Of a stretch of 64,000 bases of DNA, positions 45,474-53,300 are shown piece after piece. Positions within the stretch are counted from its first letter, which is position 1. Each line of letters opens with the position of its first letter. The stretch is taken from the NCBI GenBank assembly GCA_965658765.1, contig CBFHTO010000011.1, positions 3,882 to 67,881 on the forward strand, written 5' to 3'. Made by a program: the position numbers and the translations under genes. Below the pieces are notes generated by a model that saw nothing but the letters and a program-made list of their open reading frames with translations, did no database searches and had not been told where the DNA came from. The DNA is from Glaciecola sp965658765. GTDB lineage: Bacteria > Pseudomonadota > Gammaproteobacteria > Enterobacterales > Alteromonadaceae.

Positions 45474-46334
45474 ATGGCTAGCGGAAAAGAGATAAAAGGT
45501 AAAATTGGGAGTATTAAAAATACTCAAAAGATTACCAGTGCTATGGAAATGGTGGCCGCTTCTAAAATGAAGAAGGCACAAGAACGAATGAGTTCTGGCC
45601 GTCCATACGCAGAAAATATGCTAAAAGTGATTGGACACATTGCAAACGGTAGTTTGGAGTATCGCCATCCATATTTGGAAGAGCGAGAAATTAAAAACGT
45701 AGGATTTATTGTAATTTCTACTGACCGCGGGCTTTGTGGTGGTTTAAACACTAATGAATTTAAATTAGTGGCACAAGAGATCAAGAAATACCAAGATCAA
45801 GAGATCGGAACTCATTTTGCCGCCCTCGGCTCAAAGGCCGTTGCATTTTTTAGCCGATTTGGCGGGAATGTGAAAGCAGCAGAATCAGGACTAGGCGATA
45901 AGCCTTCGGTAAGTGATGTCGTTGGTGTTGTCAACGTAATGCTAAAAGCATACGACAATGGTGAATTAGACAAGATATATCTGGTCTTCAACAACTTTGT
46001 TAATACGATGACGCAAGAACCGCAACTCAATCAATTGTTGCCTTTGCCTAAATCAGAAGATAAAGCATTAAAGCATCGTTGGGATTACATTTACGAACCT
46101 GATCCAAAGGAAATTTTAGAAACTTTGATGGTTCGCTACATTGAATCTCAGGTTTACCAAGGTGTTGTTGAAAACGTCGCGTCTGAACAAGCCGCACGTA
46201 TGGTTGCAATGAAAGCAGCAACCGATAACGCTGGTAATCTTATTGATGATTTGCAATTGGTATATAACAAAGCCCGCCAGGCTGCAATAACACAAGAAAT
46301 CAGTGAAATTGTATCAGGCGCAGCCGCAGTTTAG
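45474..46334 (+). CDS. atpG: ATP synthase F1 subunit gamma
   Basis: A 286-residue central-stalk protein. The N-terminal helix is GKEIKGKIGSIKNTQKITSAM, the middle part has TDRGLCGGLN, and the C-terminal helix is NKARQAAITQEISEIVSGAAA. It rotates within the alpha/beta hexamer. Confidence 0.98.
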   Translation: MASGKEIKGKIGSIKNTQKITSAMEMVAASKMKKAQERMSSGRPYAENMLKVIGHIANGSLEYRHPYLEEREIKNVGFIVISTDRGLCGGLNTNEFKLVAQEIKKYQDQEIGTHFAALGSKAVAFFSRFGGNVKAAESGLGDKPSVSDVVGVVNVMLKAYDNGELDKIYLVFNNFVNTMTQEPQLNQLLPLPKSEDKALKHRWDYIYEPDPKEILETLMVRYIESQVYQGVVENVASEQAARMVAMKAATDNAGNLIDDLQLVYNKARQAAITQEISEIVSGAAAV

Positions 46335-46390
46335 GTGACGGCTTTGTTTTTTAGGTAAAGAAACGAATTTAAAGATTAAGAGGACAAATT

Positions 46391-47773
46391 ATGAGTCAAG
46401 GTAAGGTCGTCCAAATCATTGGTGCGGTAGTGGATATTGAATTTCCACAATCTTCTGTACCAAGAGTGTATGACGCACTAAAAGTGACCGAAGGTGACTT
46501 AGCAGGCTTAACTCTGGAAGTACAACAGCAACTTGGTGGCGGCGTAGTACGTACCATTGCGTTGGGTACTACAGATGGCTTACGTCGTAATTTAGCAGTA
46601 GAGAATACAGGCGATGCGATTCAGGTTCCTGTGGGAACTGCAACGCTTGGGCGTATAATGGACGTGCTAGGTAACCCTATTGATGAAGCGGGCCCTATCG
46701 GTGAAGAAGAAAGAATGTCTATTCACCGTGAAGCACCAAGTTATGAAGACCAATCGAGTTCAGTTGAGCTACTAGAGACAGGCATTAAAGTTATTGACTT
46801 AGTATGTCCGTTTGCTAAAGGCGGTAAAGTTGGATTGTTTGGTGGTGCCGGCGTAGGTAAAACTGTAAACATGATGGAACTTATACGTAACATCGCGATT
46901 GAGCACAGTGGCTACTCAGTATTTGCTGGTGTTGGTGAGCGTACTCGTGAAGGTAACGATTTCTATCATGAAATGAACGAATCTAACGTACTTGATAAAG
47001 TATCGTTGGTATACGGTCAGATGAATGAGCCACCGGGTAACCGTTTGCGCGTTGCATTAACCGGTTTGACCATGGCAGAAAAATTCCGTGATGAAGGTAG
47101 AGATGTACTCTTCTTCGTGGATAATATTTATCGATACACGCTTGCAGGAACGGAAGTATCCGCATTGCTTGGTCGTATGCCATCGGCGGTAGGTTATCAA
47201 CCAACGCTTGCAGAAGAAATGGGTGTTCTTCAAGAACGTATTACATCAACTAAAACAGGTTCAATCACGTCAATTCAAGCGGTATATGTACCTGCTGATG
47301 ACTTGACTGACCCGTCACCAGCGACGACCTTTGCTCACTTAGATGCGACGGTTGTATTGTCTCGTGATATCGCCTCACTTGGTATCTATCCTGCGGTAGA
47401 CCCTCTTGATTCGACTTCACGTCAGCTGGATCCATTAGTTGTTGGTCAAGAGCATTATGATACTGCAAATGGTGTACAAACCACATTGCAGCGTTATAAA
47501 GAGCTTAAAGACATAATTGCGATTCTTGGAATGGACGAACTGTCAGAAGAAGATAAGCAGACTGTATCACGTGCTCGTAAAATTCAGCGCTTCTTGTCAC
47601 AGCCGTTCTTCGTAGCAGAAGTCTTTACTGGTTCTCCTGGTAAGTATGTATCTTTGAAAGACACTATTAGTGGCTTTAAAGGTATCCTTGCAGGTGATTA
47701 TGATGATCTTCCTGAACAAGCATTTTATATGGTTGGGTCAATCGAAGAAGCGATTGAGAAATCGAAGAAATAG
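46391..47773 (+). CDS. atpD: ATP synthase F1 subunit beta
   Basis: The 460-residue catalytic subunit, with Walker A GGAGVGKTVNMMELI (about 150-164), the catalytic GERTREG and the DELSEED-type segment DELSEEDK. The length equals E. coli AtpD and most of the sequence is near identical by eye. Confidence 0.98.
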   Translation: MSQGKVVQIIGAVVDIEFPQSSVPRVYDALKVTEGDLAGLTLEVQQQLGGGVVRTIALGTTDGLRRNLAVENTGDAIQVPVGTATLGRIMDVLGNPIDEAGPIGEEERMSIHREAPSYEDQSSSVELLETGIKVIDLVCPFAKGGKVGLFGGAGVGKTVNMMELIRNIAIEHSGYSVFAGVGERTREGNDFYHEMNESNVLDKVSLVYGQMNEPPGNRLRVALTGLTMAEKFRDEGRDVLFFVDNIYRYTLAGTEVSALLGRMPSAVGYQPTLAEEMGVLQERITSTKTGSITSIQAVYVPADDLTDPSPATTFAHLDATVVLSRDIASLGIYPAVDPLDSTSRQLDPLVVGQEHYDTANGVQTTLQRYKELKDIIAILGMDELSEEDKQTVSRARKIQRFLSQPFFVAEVFTGSPGKYVSLKDTISGFKGILAGDYDDLPEQAFYMVGSIEEAIEKSKK

Positions 47774-47817
47774 TCATCACTGTCAGTAACGATTAGTTAC
47801 TACCGAGGAGATCTAAC

Positions 47818-48234
47818 ATGGCAATGACAACTCACTTGGACGTAGTAAGCGCGGAAACAGAAATATTTTCTGGCCGAGTCGAAACGATACAAGTTAGCGG
47901 TAGCGAAGGTGAGCTTGGTATACACCCGGGTCACGCTCCTTTGATTACTCGTTTACAGCCAGGAATGGTCAGGGTGGTTAAACAACATGGTGAAGAAGAG
48001 CTTATTTATGTCGCAGGAGGCATTTTAGAAGTGCAACCTGGGACAGTTACAGTTCTTGCTGATACCGCGATTAGAGCAGAAGATCTTGATGAAGCGGCCG
48101 CTGAAGAAGCGAAAAAGCACGCTGAAGAGAAACTTGCTCATAGTAGTGGTGATGACTTTAACTATGCTGGAGCAGCCATAGAATTAGCGGAAGCTATTGC
48201 TCAGTTACGCTTGATACAGAAACTACGTAAGTAA
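47818..48234 (+). CDS. atpC: ATP synthase F1 subunit epsilon
   Basis: A 138-residue subunit with an N-terminal beta-sandwich (LDVVSAETEIFSG, GELGIHPGHAPLITRLQPG) and a C-terminal helical hairpin that inhibits ATP hydrolysis. GAGGAG lies upstream of ATG 47818; a second ATG at 47824 is possible. It is the last gene of the operon, followed by a terminator. Confidence 0.97.
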   Translation: MAMTTHLDVVSAETEIFSGRVETIQVSGSEGELGIHPGHAPLITRLQPGMVRVVKQHGEEELIYVAGGILEVQPGTVTVLADTAIRAEDLDEAAAEEAKKHAEEKLAHSSGDDFNYAGAAIELAEAIAQLRLIQKLRK

Positions 48235-48248
48235 GTCTGTTCAGTTTT

Positions 48249-48280
48249 AAAAAACCCAGCCACGCGCTGGGTTTTTTGTT
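48249..48280 (+). terminator. Rho-independent terminator of the atp operon
   Basis: AAAACCCAGC, a short loop, GCTGGGTTTTTT. A strong GC stem with flanking A- and T-runs, 15 bases after atpC. Confidence 0.93.
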
Positions 48281-48377
48281 TCTGGCAATGTGATTCCCGA
48301 CGCACAACTTAGAAGCGCCAACGCTGAAAACAAGTCCCATGACTTTATTTTAATAAAATGCTCATTTAATATGTCAT

Positions 48378-48851
48378 ATGCTTATTAAGAAACTAATGAC
48401 GTATATATGTGTGCTTGTGGTCGCCCTGATTGTTATTTTAAGGTTCGGTTTAAACATAAGTACCTGGGGTGAATTTACGATCGCCTCACTATATTTGGGG
48501 GCCTCTGTACATCCTAATATTGAAATTTTAGCTAAGGATTACATAGATGATAATCTGAGCCGCCTTGCGCCCACTATCGCCAATACCTTACAAAAGAAGC
48601 GTAAGGATAATATTTTATTACAATCCGCTATTTTCTTTGCAACTGAGCATCAAAAACACCCTAAAATAAACGAAGGTTTGATAGTTTATGCATTCGAACA
48701 TCCAGACTTAGAGACAAGATGTTATTGGAAAAAAAAGCTTGAGCTTGATTACTATTTAACGATTGAATCGGGTGATCGAGATAATAAGGTCAGTAATACC
48801 TTTAAGGTTACCAATACTAGTGAATGTAAAAAGCTTGAGACAGGGGACTAA
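48378..48851 (+). CDS. Hypothetical protein with one membrane segment
   Basis: A 157-residue protein not recognised. Residues about 7-26 (MTYICVLVVALIVILRFGLN) form a hydrophobic segment that could be a signal anchor; the rest is soluble, mixed charge, with two cysteines near the C-terminus that could form a disulfide if exported. No good ribosome site is visible. It takes the place where glmU and glmS are often found after atpC, and a hairpin terminator follows it. Confidence 0.55.
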   Translation: MLIKKLMTYICVLVVALIVILRFGLNISTWGEFTIASLYLGASVHPNIEILAKDYIDDNLSRLAPTIANTLQKKRKDNILLQSAIFFATEHQKHPKINEGLIVYAFEHPDLETRCYWKKKLELDYYLTIESGDRDNKVSNTFKVTNTSECKKLETGD

Positions 48852-48923
48852 AATGGATTTGTGTGATTACCAAGGGATTATGTCGGTCTAATTACCGAGC
48901 GACTTTGTCGTAAATAGCATATC

Positions 48924-48951
48924 AGCCAGTTGTAAAACTGGCTATCTTTTA
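48924..48951 (+). terminator. Terminator-like hairpin
   Basis: AGCCAGTT, loop GTAA, AACTGGCT and then ATCTTTT. An 8-bp perfect stem, downstream of the hypothetical gene. Confidence 0.65.
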
Positions 48952-49164
48952 TGCCGATTCAGCAAGAGCATTAGATTTTTCGACTCGCAATGCGGTCGTA
49001 TTCATATTGTTTCTTAGCCACATGCTACGCACACCGCCCGCGCTAATATCAACACCTAGGGCTTCACTGAGCTTTATCGCAACTTTCTGCTGACCAAGGT
49101 GAGGGTTTTCAATTGAGAATTGCACAATCAAAGAGTAATTGGAAATCTCATCAATTTCATGGTT
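48949..49164 (-). pseudogene. Transposase helix-turn-helix fragment
   Basis: An open minus-strand frame of 71 codons without an ATG; it reads IENPHLGQQKVAIKLSEALG and VRSMWLRNNMNTTALRVEK. This looks like the N-terminal HTH of an IS3/IS481-type transposase or integrase (the SxxGVRxxWLR pattern). No catalytic DDE part is near, and the frame is cut by stops on both sides. It is probably a decayed insertion sequence. Confidence 0.55.
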
Positions 49165-49173
49165 TTAATTTAG

Positions 49174-49842
49174 GGGGATAGGTCAGCAGGTGTAAATAAA
49201 CTAAAAAATTTTCAAAAAAAACTTCCTGAACACTATGATGATATAATGGCTTCGGTGACGGAGTTTTATACAAATTCAGGCGAGTTTTACAATAAAGTAT
49301 ATGATCTCGAAAGAGCACACATTAAAGACGCGCATAGTTATTTATTAACAGAAACAACTTGGTACCACTTGCTAAGAAACGAGAAATATAACGAAGAAAT
49401 GATTGACTTTTATCTAAACGATCCATATTACAAAAACATCGTGGCGCGTTATAAATTCGATAACAGGAATGGTGGAATACAAAGGAGATATCAAACATAC
49501 GCAATGAGTTTGTTTCTTCATTTGCGAGAAGAACTGAATATTGAAATGCCATTGGATCCAACAATTACTGCTATGCTAGGAAAAGCTAAAGGCGTCCAAT
49601 TGGAAAAATATATTGGCACATATAATAACGACGTTCACGGTATTGCGGATATACAAAGCAAAGCAGGGTATTTAACTTATAATAACTATGTCTACACGTT
49701 CAATAGCTAACATTCGGCTGCCTGGTTGTTGTCAGATGAATATAGCCTCGAGTTTAAAGAAGACGAATTTGGCAACATAATTAGTTTTGTGTCTCAGGGT
49801 CCTAATTCTAGTGCTACGTTCACAAAAGTAAGAGCACAATAG
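49174..49842 (+). pseudogene. Truncated and nonsense-interrupted gene, unknown function
   Basis: A single frame is open from 49174 to 49842 except for one TAA at 49708-49710. The part before it includes LPEHYDDIMASVTEFYTNSG and LEKYIGTYNNDVHGIADIQ; the part after it reads SAAWLLSDEYSLEFKEDEF and then SFVSQGPNSSATFTKVRAQ. The pattern around the stop recalls the small C-terminal beta domain (DUF3471-like) of serine hydrolases, but no catalytic motif is present. The 5' end abuts the transposase fragment. The longest ATG frame (49246-49710) would code for 154 residues. Confidence 0.55.
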
Positions 49843-49939
49843 ACCAACTGTTGAGTTTGAATATCACGTTAATCCACCGTGTTCTTCAGCTTACCCATTT
49901 GACTTCGATTACTACAAACAATGTACTCAAGTGAACTGA
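49829..49939 (+). pseudogene. Orphan C-terminal coding fragment
   Basis: After a stop at 49829-49831 a short frame reads RPTVEFEYHVNPPCSS and AYPFDFDYYKQCTQVN before TGA at 49937-49939. The composition looks protein-like, with two cysteines, but I do not recognise it. It has no start codon of its own and lies in a different frame from the preceding pseudogene. Confidence 0.3.
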
Positions 49940-49945
49940 GCATTG

Positions 49946-49955
49946 NNNNNNNNNN
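49946..49955. other. Assembly gap (10 N)
   Basis: Ten N characters mark a scaffold join. The true distance is unknown, so genes on each side may be parts of longer ones. Confidence 0.99.
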
Positions 49956-49957
49956 GA

Positions 49958-50080
49958 TACTTCGGTAAACCTGCGTTTGATCTGGTTACTCAAGGCATTA
50001 CTACAACCGCCAAACTCGTTGAGGTCGAAATTCACGGCAGGCGCAATATACCTTTTGTTGAAGAGTATAAGAAGAATTAA
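49958..50080 (+). CDS. C-terminal fragment of an unknown protein after the gap
   Basis: An open frame running out of the N gap encodes 40 residues, including YFGKPAFDLVTQGITTTAK and VEIHGRRNIPFVEEYKKN, then TAA. It has no start and is presumably the end of a gene lost in the assembly gap. I do not recognise it. Its last codons are within the 31-bp direct repeat. Confidence 0.4.
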   Translation, partial: YFGKPAFDLVTQGITTTAKLVEVEIHGRRNIPFVEEYKKN

Positions 50081-50093
50081 AGCTATTTGCTAC
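50063..50093 (+). repeat. 31-bp direct repeat, copy 1
   Basis: Identical to 53176-53206 in the same orientation. It begins GAGTATAAGAAGAATTAAAG and ends CTATTTGCTAC. It covers the 3' end of the fragment before it. Confidence 0.93.
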
Positions 50094-50282
50094 CCCCTGT
50101 GACAGGTGTCTTTTTGACTAGATTGGTTCGTTGAAATGTCGAATTGTGGGAGTGTTTTATGGCGTGTTAGTTTGCAATGTCTTGCGACGATAGGCCTTTG
50201 GTACAGGAAATGGGGAATTGAAGCGCGAATAGCCCCACCATTTACTAGCGTTTTTCTTTACTCTTGCAGCAGTAAATTGAGC

Positions 50283-50417
50283 CTACGCCCCAAAATTGAA
50301 GTCACGTTGACTAGTGAAATCGTTTCCGTATTGTTCTTCAGGTGGTGCACGCAAAGGTGGCAACTGTGGCGGTTGCGCAGACACTGGGTACTTTTTATCC
50401 AAATGCTTCAGTGCGCA
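50283..50417 (-). pseudogene. Orphan minus-strand coding remnant
   Basis: Between stops it reads LKHLDKKYPVSAQPPQLPPL, then RAPPEEQYGNDFTSQRDFNF, ending GA. The Pro-rich segment followed by a tidy C-terminus suggests the tail of a once larger protein; there is no start codon. I do not recognise the family. Confidence 0.3.
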
Positions 50418-50476
50418 CTATGCACTTTATAGCTTTATAATTGCCTCAACTTTGAGCAATACGCTGAGCAGCAAAG

Positions 50477-50520
50477 AAAGCGCTACCTTCGCTTGAACAC
50501 ATAAACGAGGTAACGCTTTA
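50477..50520 (-). terminator. Hairpin after the glycine-rich lipoprotein gene
   Basis: AAAGCG and TACCT on the left pair with AGGTA and CGCTTT on the right, with one or two mismatches and a loop of about 14. It follows the minus-strand gene by 15 bases; the T-run (CTTTCTTT) is weak. Confidence 0.5.
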
Positions 50521-50534
50521 CGATTTATCTTAAC

Positions 50535-52514
50535 TTAAAAGTTTTGCCCTGCCGCGGTGCCCGTGCCAGATGATGGATTACCATCTGCGCCGGCCTGACC
50601 AAGCGTAAACGTGTTACCCTCTAGCGTTGGGGTTGATGCGTCAGTGGGGTCGGCATCATATATACCAATACTCCAGCCACCTTTACCGGCCGCTTGCTCG
50701 CGCGCAATAATCGCACTGCCACCGTTGCCGCCATCGCCGGTTGTAATTTGGTTGTTGCTGATGGTCGCAAAGGTATCAGGATTTAGCACAATACCAAACG
50801 AAGGCCCGCCGCCACCAGAAGCGCCAATACCGCCGTCACCGCCTGTGCCGCCTGCACCACCGTCGCCGCCGTTGCCTGAGTTGCTGCTGTTGCCATCTTC
50901 ACCAGAGCCACCCGAGCCACCAGCACCGCCTTGTGCGCCTAGACCGCCAATACCACCTATACCGCCGTTCCCGCTGGTAATCGTGTTGTCTTTGATATCA
51001 TTTAAGGTACCGCCCACCACGTAAACCGCGATTGATGCGCCGCCCGACGATGCGCCAAAACCGCCGTTGCCGCCTTCCCCTCCTTCGCCGCCGCCACCAC
51101 CGCCGCCGCCATTAAACCCTAAGAAGCTTGAGCCACCGCCTCCGCCGCCGCCACCGCCATAACCGTCGGCTCCTTTTCCGCCCGGCGAACCACTTGAAAC
51201 CGCAAAGCGTCCACCGTTAGTGAAGCGACCAAACCCGCTACCACCGGTACCCGTGTTACCATCTACGCCATTGTTGCCATCTTGACCATCGGTGCCGTCA
51301 TTTCCGGCCCCACCTGCTGATCCACCATTACCGCCGCGGCCGCCGTTAGCACCAGCGTTGCCAGCTTCGCTTGAGCCATTCCCACCATTGCCGCCATCGC
51401 CACCACCTTTAACGATTCCCGCACCGGCGCCATTGCCCCCGTCGTCGTCATCTGCATTACCGCCATCGCTGCCGATGTCACCGTCGCCGGTATTATTGTT
51501 TGAAGCGTTGCGCGCACTTGTGGGCGCAGCACCCGTTGTTATGTCGTTACCAATTAAGCTAAAAGAGGCAACGGTATCTGCATATACACCGTACAAGGTG
51601 CCTGAAGAGTTATCGAAAGGATGATCAGCTATTTCAATGGTGTTGTTTCGAACCATCAGCGCAACCAAGTTATTGCCCGATATAGCAATTGGGTTGTCGT
51701 TTACATTTATGTTTTGAAGGTCAAGTAGTAGGTCGAGCCCTGACACTTCTATATATTCGCTGGTATTAAAATAGTGCATCCCGCGAGGGTTATCGGTGAT
51801 TACAGGGGTGCGATTATTTACTTCATCGCGTTGCCAATCGGCTAAATATCCGCCGTAAAAACTAATATTCTGATTGATGTTTGAAGCACTGTTTTCCCAG
51901 AGTTGAAACATCGTGTCATCGCTGGGTGTTTTAATATAAAAGTCTGTGTCTTGATTATCGTCAATGCTTTGCTGCAGTACACTAGCAAGTTCTGTAAATG
52001 GCGCATCTATTGAGCCATCAGAGGTGCCGGTAAATTCAGCATCTATAAACACTGCCGTATCAACATCTTCAAGCACCATAACTAATATCGATGCAGTATC
52101 GCTTGCGCCGTTTGCTCTGGCGCTTACTTCAAATCGGAATGTCCCTACCTCGTCAGGAGCACTAAAGCTCGCAGTGGCAGAGTCAAAGCCGTTGGTATTC
52201 GTTACTGCTTCTCCCGTTACTTGCGTCCAACTGTAGGTAATGGAGTCTCCGTCAGGGTCGCTTGCGGTAGCAGTGAGACTAACAGCGTCGCCAGCGCTGA
52301 CAATGATTCTCTCGTCTACACTCACAACAGGCGGATTGTCGCGCGCCGGGGGAGGCGTTGGTATTGGTGTGCTACCGCTATCGCCTCCGCCACCACCACA
52401 AGCAGAAAGTCCTAATACAGACACAATCGCAATGCTCAGTAGTGATGGCTTCCAAGGGTTTATCTTTGTTTGACTTATTTGGGCGTGTTGAATGTTTGTT
52501 AATGAATAATTCAC
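50535..52514 (-). CDS. Glycine-rich lipoprotein with PKD-like domain
   Basis: A 659-residue protein. The N-terminus has a signal peptide with lipobox LSAC (Cys39), then a Gly/Pro linker, a PKD/Ig-like domain (about 60-150: VSAGDAVSLTATASDPDGDS, FSAPDEVGTFRFEV) and a right-handed-helix-like part (about 150-330: FYGGYLADWQRDEV, VALMVRNNTIEI, YADTVASFSLIGNDITT). From about 340 to 600 it is dominated by GGxGGxG runs rich in Asn, Asp and Ser, returning twice to NTI/NQI strand motifs. The start is GTG 52514 with AAGGAAG upstream. It is probably surface-anchored; the function is unknown. The GC-rich code is unlike its neighbours and may reflect transfer or the glycine codons alone. Confidence 0.8.
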   Translation of the reverse strand: MNYSLTNIQHAQISQTKINPWKPSLLSIAIVSVLGLSACGGGGGDSGSTPIPTPPPARDNPPVVSVDERIIVSAGDAVSLTATASDPDGDSITYSWTQVTGEAVTNTNGFDSATASFSAPDEVGTFRFEVSARANGASDTASILVMVLEDVDTAVFIDAEFTGTSDGSIDAPFTELASVLQQSIDDNQDTDFYIKTPSDDTMFQLWENSASNINQNISFYGGYLADWQRDEVNNRTPVITDNPRGMHYFNTSEYIEVSGLDLLLDLQNINVNDNPIAISGNNLVALMVRNNTIEIADHPFDNSSGTLYGVYADTVASFSLIGNDITTGAAPTSARNASNNNTGDGDIGSDGGNADDDDGGNGAGAGIVKGGGDGGNGGNGSSEAGNAGANGGRGGNGGSAGGAGNDGTDGQDGNNGVDGNTGTGGSGFGRFTNGGRFAVSSGSPGGKGADGYGGGGGGGGGSSFLGFNGGGGGGGGEGGEGGNGGFGASSGGASIAVYVVGGTLNDIKDNTITSGNGGIGGIGGLGAQGGAGGSGGSGEDGNSSNSGNGGDGGAGGTGGDGGIGASGGGGPSFGIVLNPDTFATISNNQITTGDGGNGGSAIIAREQAAGKGGWSIGIYDADPTDASTPTLEGNTFTLGQAGADGNPSSGTGTAAGQNF

Positions 52515-52907
52515 GTGCTCTTCCTTTCACATTAATAAAATAGCTATGCATTTTGTGGGTAACTTGAACGATAGATTGTTTGTTCATTTAATTAATGCGT
52601 GAAACGAGCATAAAACCCCTCATGCTGGATATATTTTTTTGAGCGATGTTGTGAAACTTGTGAAAAAACAAATAGTTTTTTGAGGAGTAATGTACCGAAT
52701 AGACCTTTGCAAAATACGTATGAATTTACGAATCGTGAAGCCAAAAACCAATGGCCATTGGGAAGTGAGGGAAAGTGAGGTAAACGTTATGCAATACACT
52801 TGAATCGACTAGACTTCGCTATTCAATAATCCAACATTGCCCTCGACGACGTACCTATTTGTTAAGGCTATCGTATCTATTCAAACAATCGAACACAGAG
52901 GTGATGA
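52515..52907. other. Intergenic region between glycine-rich gene and glutaredoxin
   Basis: About 390 AT-rich bases between divergent genes; promoters for both are expected. A GAAAAAACAAATAGTTTTTTG near-palindrome lies near 52660. Nothing else stands out. Confidence 0.45.
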
Positions 52908-53147
52908 ATGACACAGACAGCTACGCTATATAGAATGAAAACAGACAAACACACGTGTCCGTTTGGTTTAAGAGCGAAGGATTTACTCAAAAGGAAAGGA
53001 TTCAACGTCGATGACAAGGTGCTTAACACGAGAGACGAGATTGAAAAAGTAAAGTCTGAGCTTAATGTAAAAACAACACCTCAAGTGATCATTAATGAGA
53101 AGCAGGTAGGTGGATTCGAGGACTTGCAAGCGTATTTCGGTAAATAA
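52908..53147 (+). CDS. Small glutaredoxin-like protein with CPFG active site
   Basis: A 79-residue thioredoxin-fold protein. The N-terminal motif is TCPFGLRAKDLL with Cys17; the second cysteine of the usual CPYC is replaced by glycine. The cis-proline TTPQVII and the GSH-site-like VGGFEDLQAYF follow, as in glutaredoxins. It has no other cysteine, so it would act as a monothiol protein, but lacks the CGFS of iron-sulfur types. AGAGGTGAT precedes the ATG. Confidence 0.85.
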   Translation: MTQTATLYRMKTDKHTCPFGLRAKDLLKRKGFNVDDKVLNTRDEIEKVKSELNVKTTPQVIINEKQVGGFEDLQAYFGK

Positions 53148-53175
53148 ACAAAAAACGATAGTAGATCCAAGGTTC

Positions 53176-53206
53176 GAGTATAAGAAGAATTAAAGCTATT
53201 TGCTAC
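53176..53206 (+). repeat. 31-bp direct repeat, copy 2
   Basis: Identical to 50063-50093. It overlaps the 3' end of the 34-codon minus-strand gene. Confidence 0.93.
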
Positions 53207-53300
53207 TGTAATCTTCCCATTTTTTCAAGGAAACGATGAAAAAAACCGCTCCTAGTAGCGACAATCCTATTTGAATACCCGTTAAAATATCATCTGACAT
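53196..53300 (-). CDS. Small single-pass membrane protein, 34 residues
   Basis: The frame encodes MSDDILTGIQIGLSLLGAVF followed by FIVSLKKWEDYSSK. One hydrophobic segment (about residues 7-24) lies between an acidic N-terminus and a Lys/Trp C-terminus, so the basic side is probably cytoplasmic. The ATG at 53300 is preceded by GGAGGT at five-base spacing, an ideal ribosome site, which argues for a real gene. It is convergent with the glutaredoxin-like gene. Function unknown. Confidence 0.65.
   Translation of the reverse strand: MSDDILTGIQIGLSLLGAVFFIVSLKKWEDYSSK

Larger units (their letters stand above)
50094..50534. other. Degenerate region without an intact gene
   Basis: About 440 bases. 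On the minus strand it holds one 44-codon fragment (50283-50417). Plus-strand frames here lack ribosome sites and look accidental. A hairpin at 50477-50520 ends the region. Confidence 0.5.

Noticed and set aside
50136..50432. 98-codon plus-strand frame and the overlapping 60-codon frame
   Set aside because: No ribosome site; odd Trp/Arg/Cys composition; a better protein-like remnant lies on the other strand.
50611..51624. Proline-rich plus-strand frames and tandem GC-rich repeats in the glycine-rich gene
   Set aside because: They are the antisense of glycine codons; the irregular GGC/GGT repeats are coding and not a CRISPR array.
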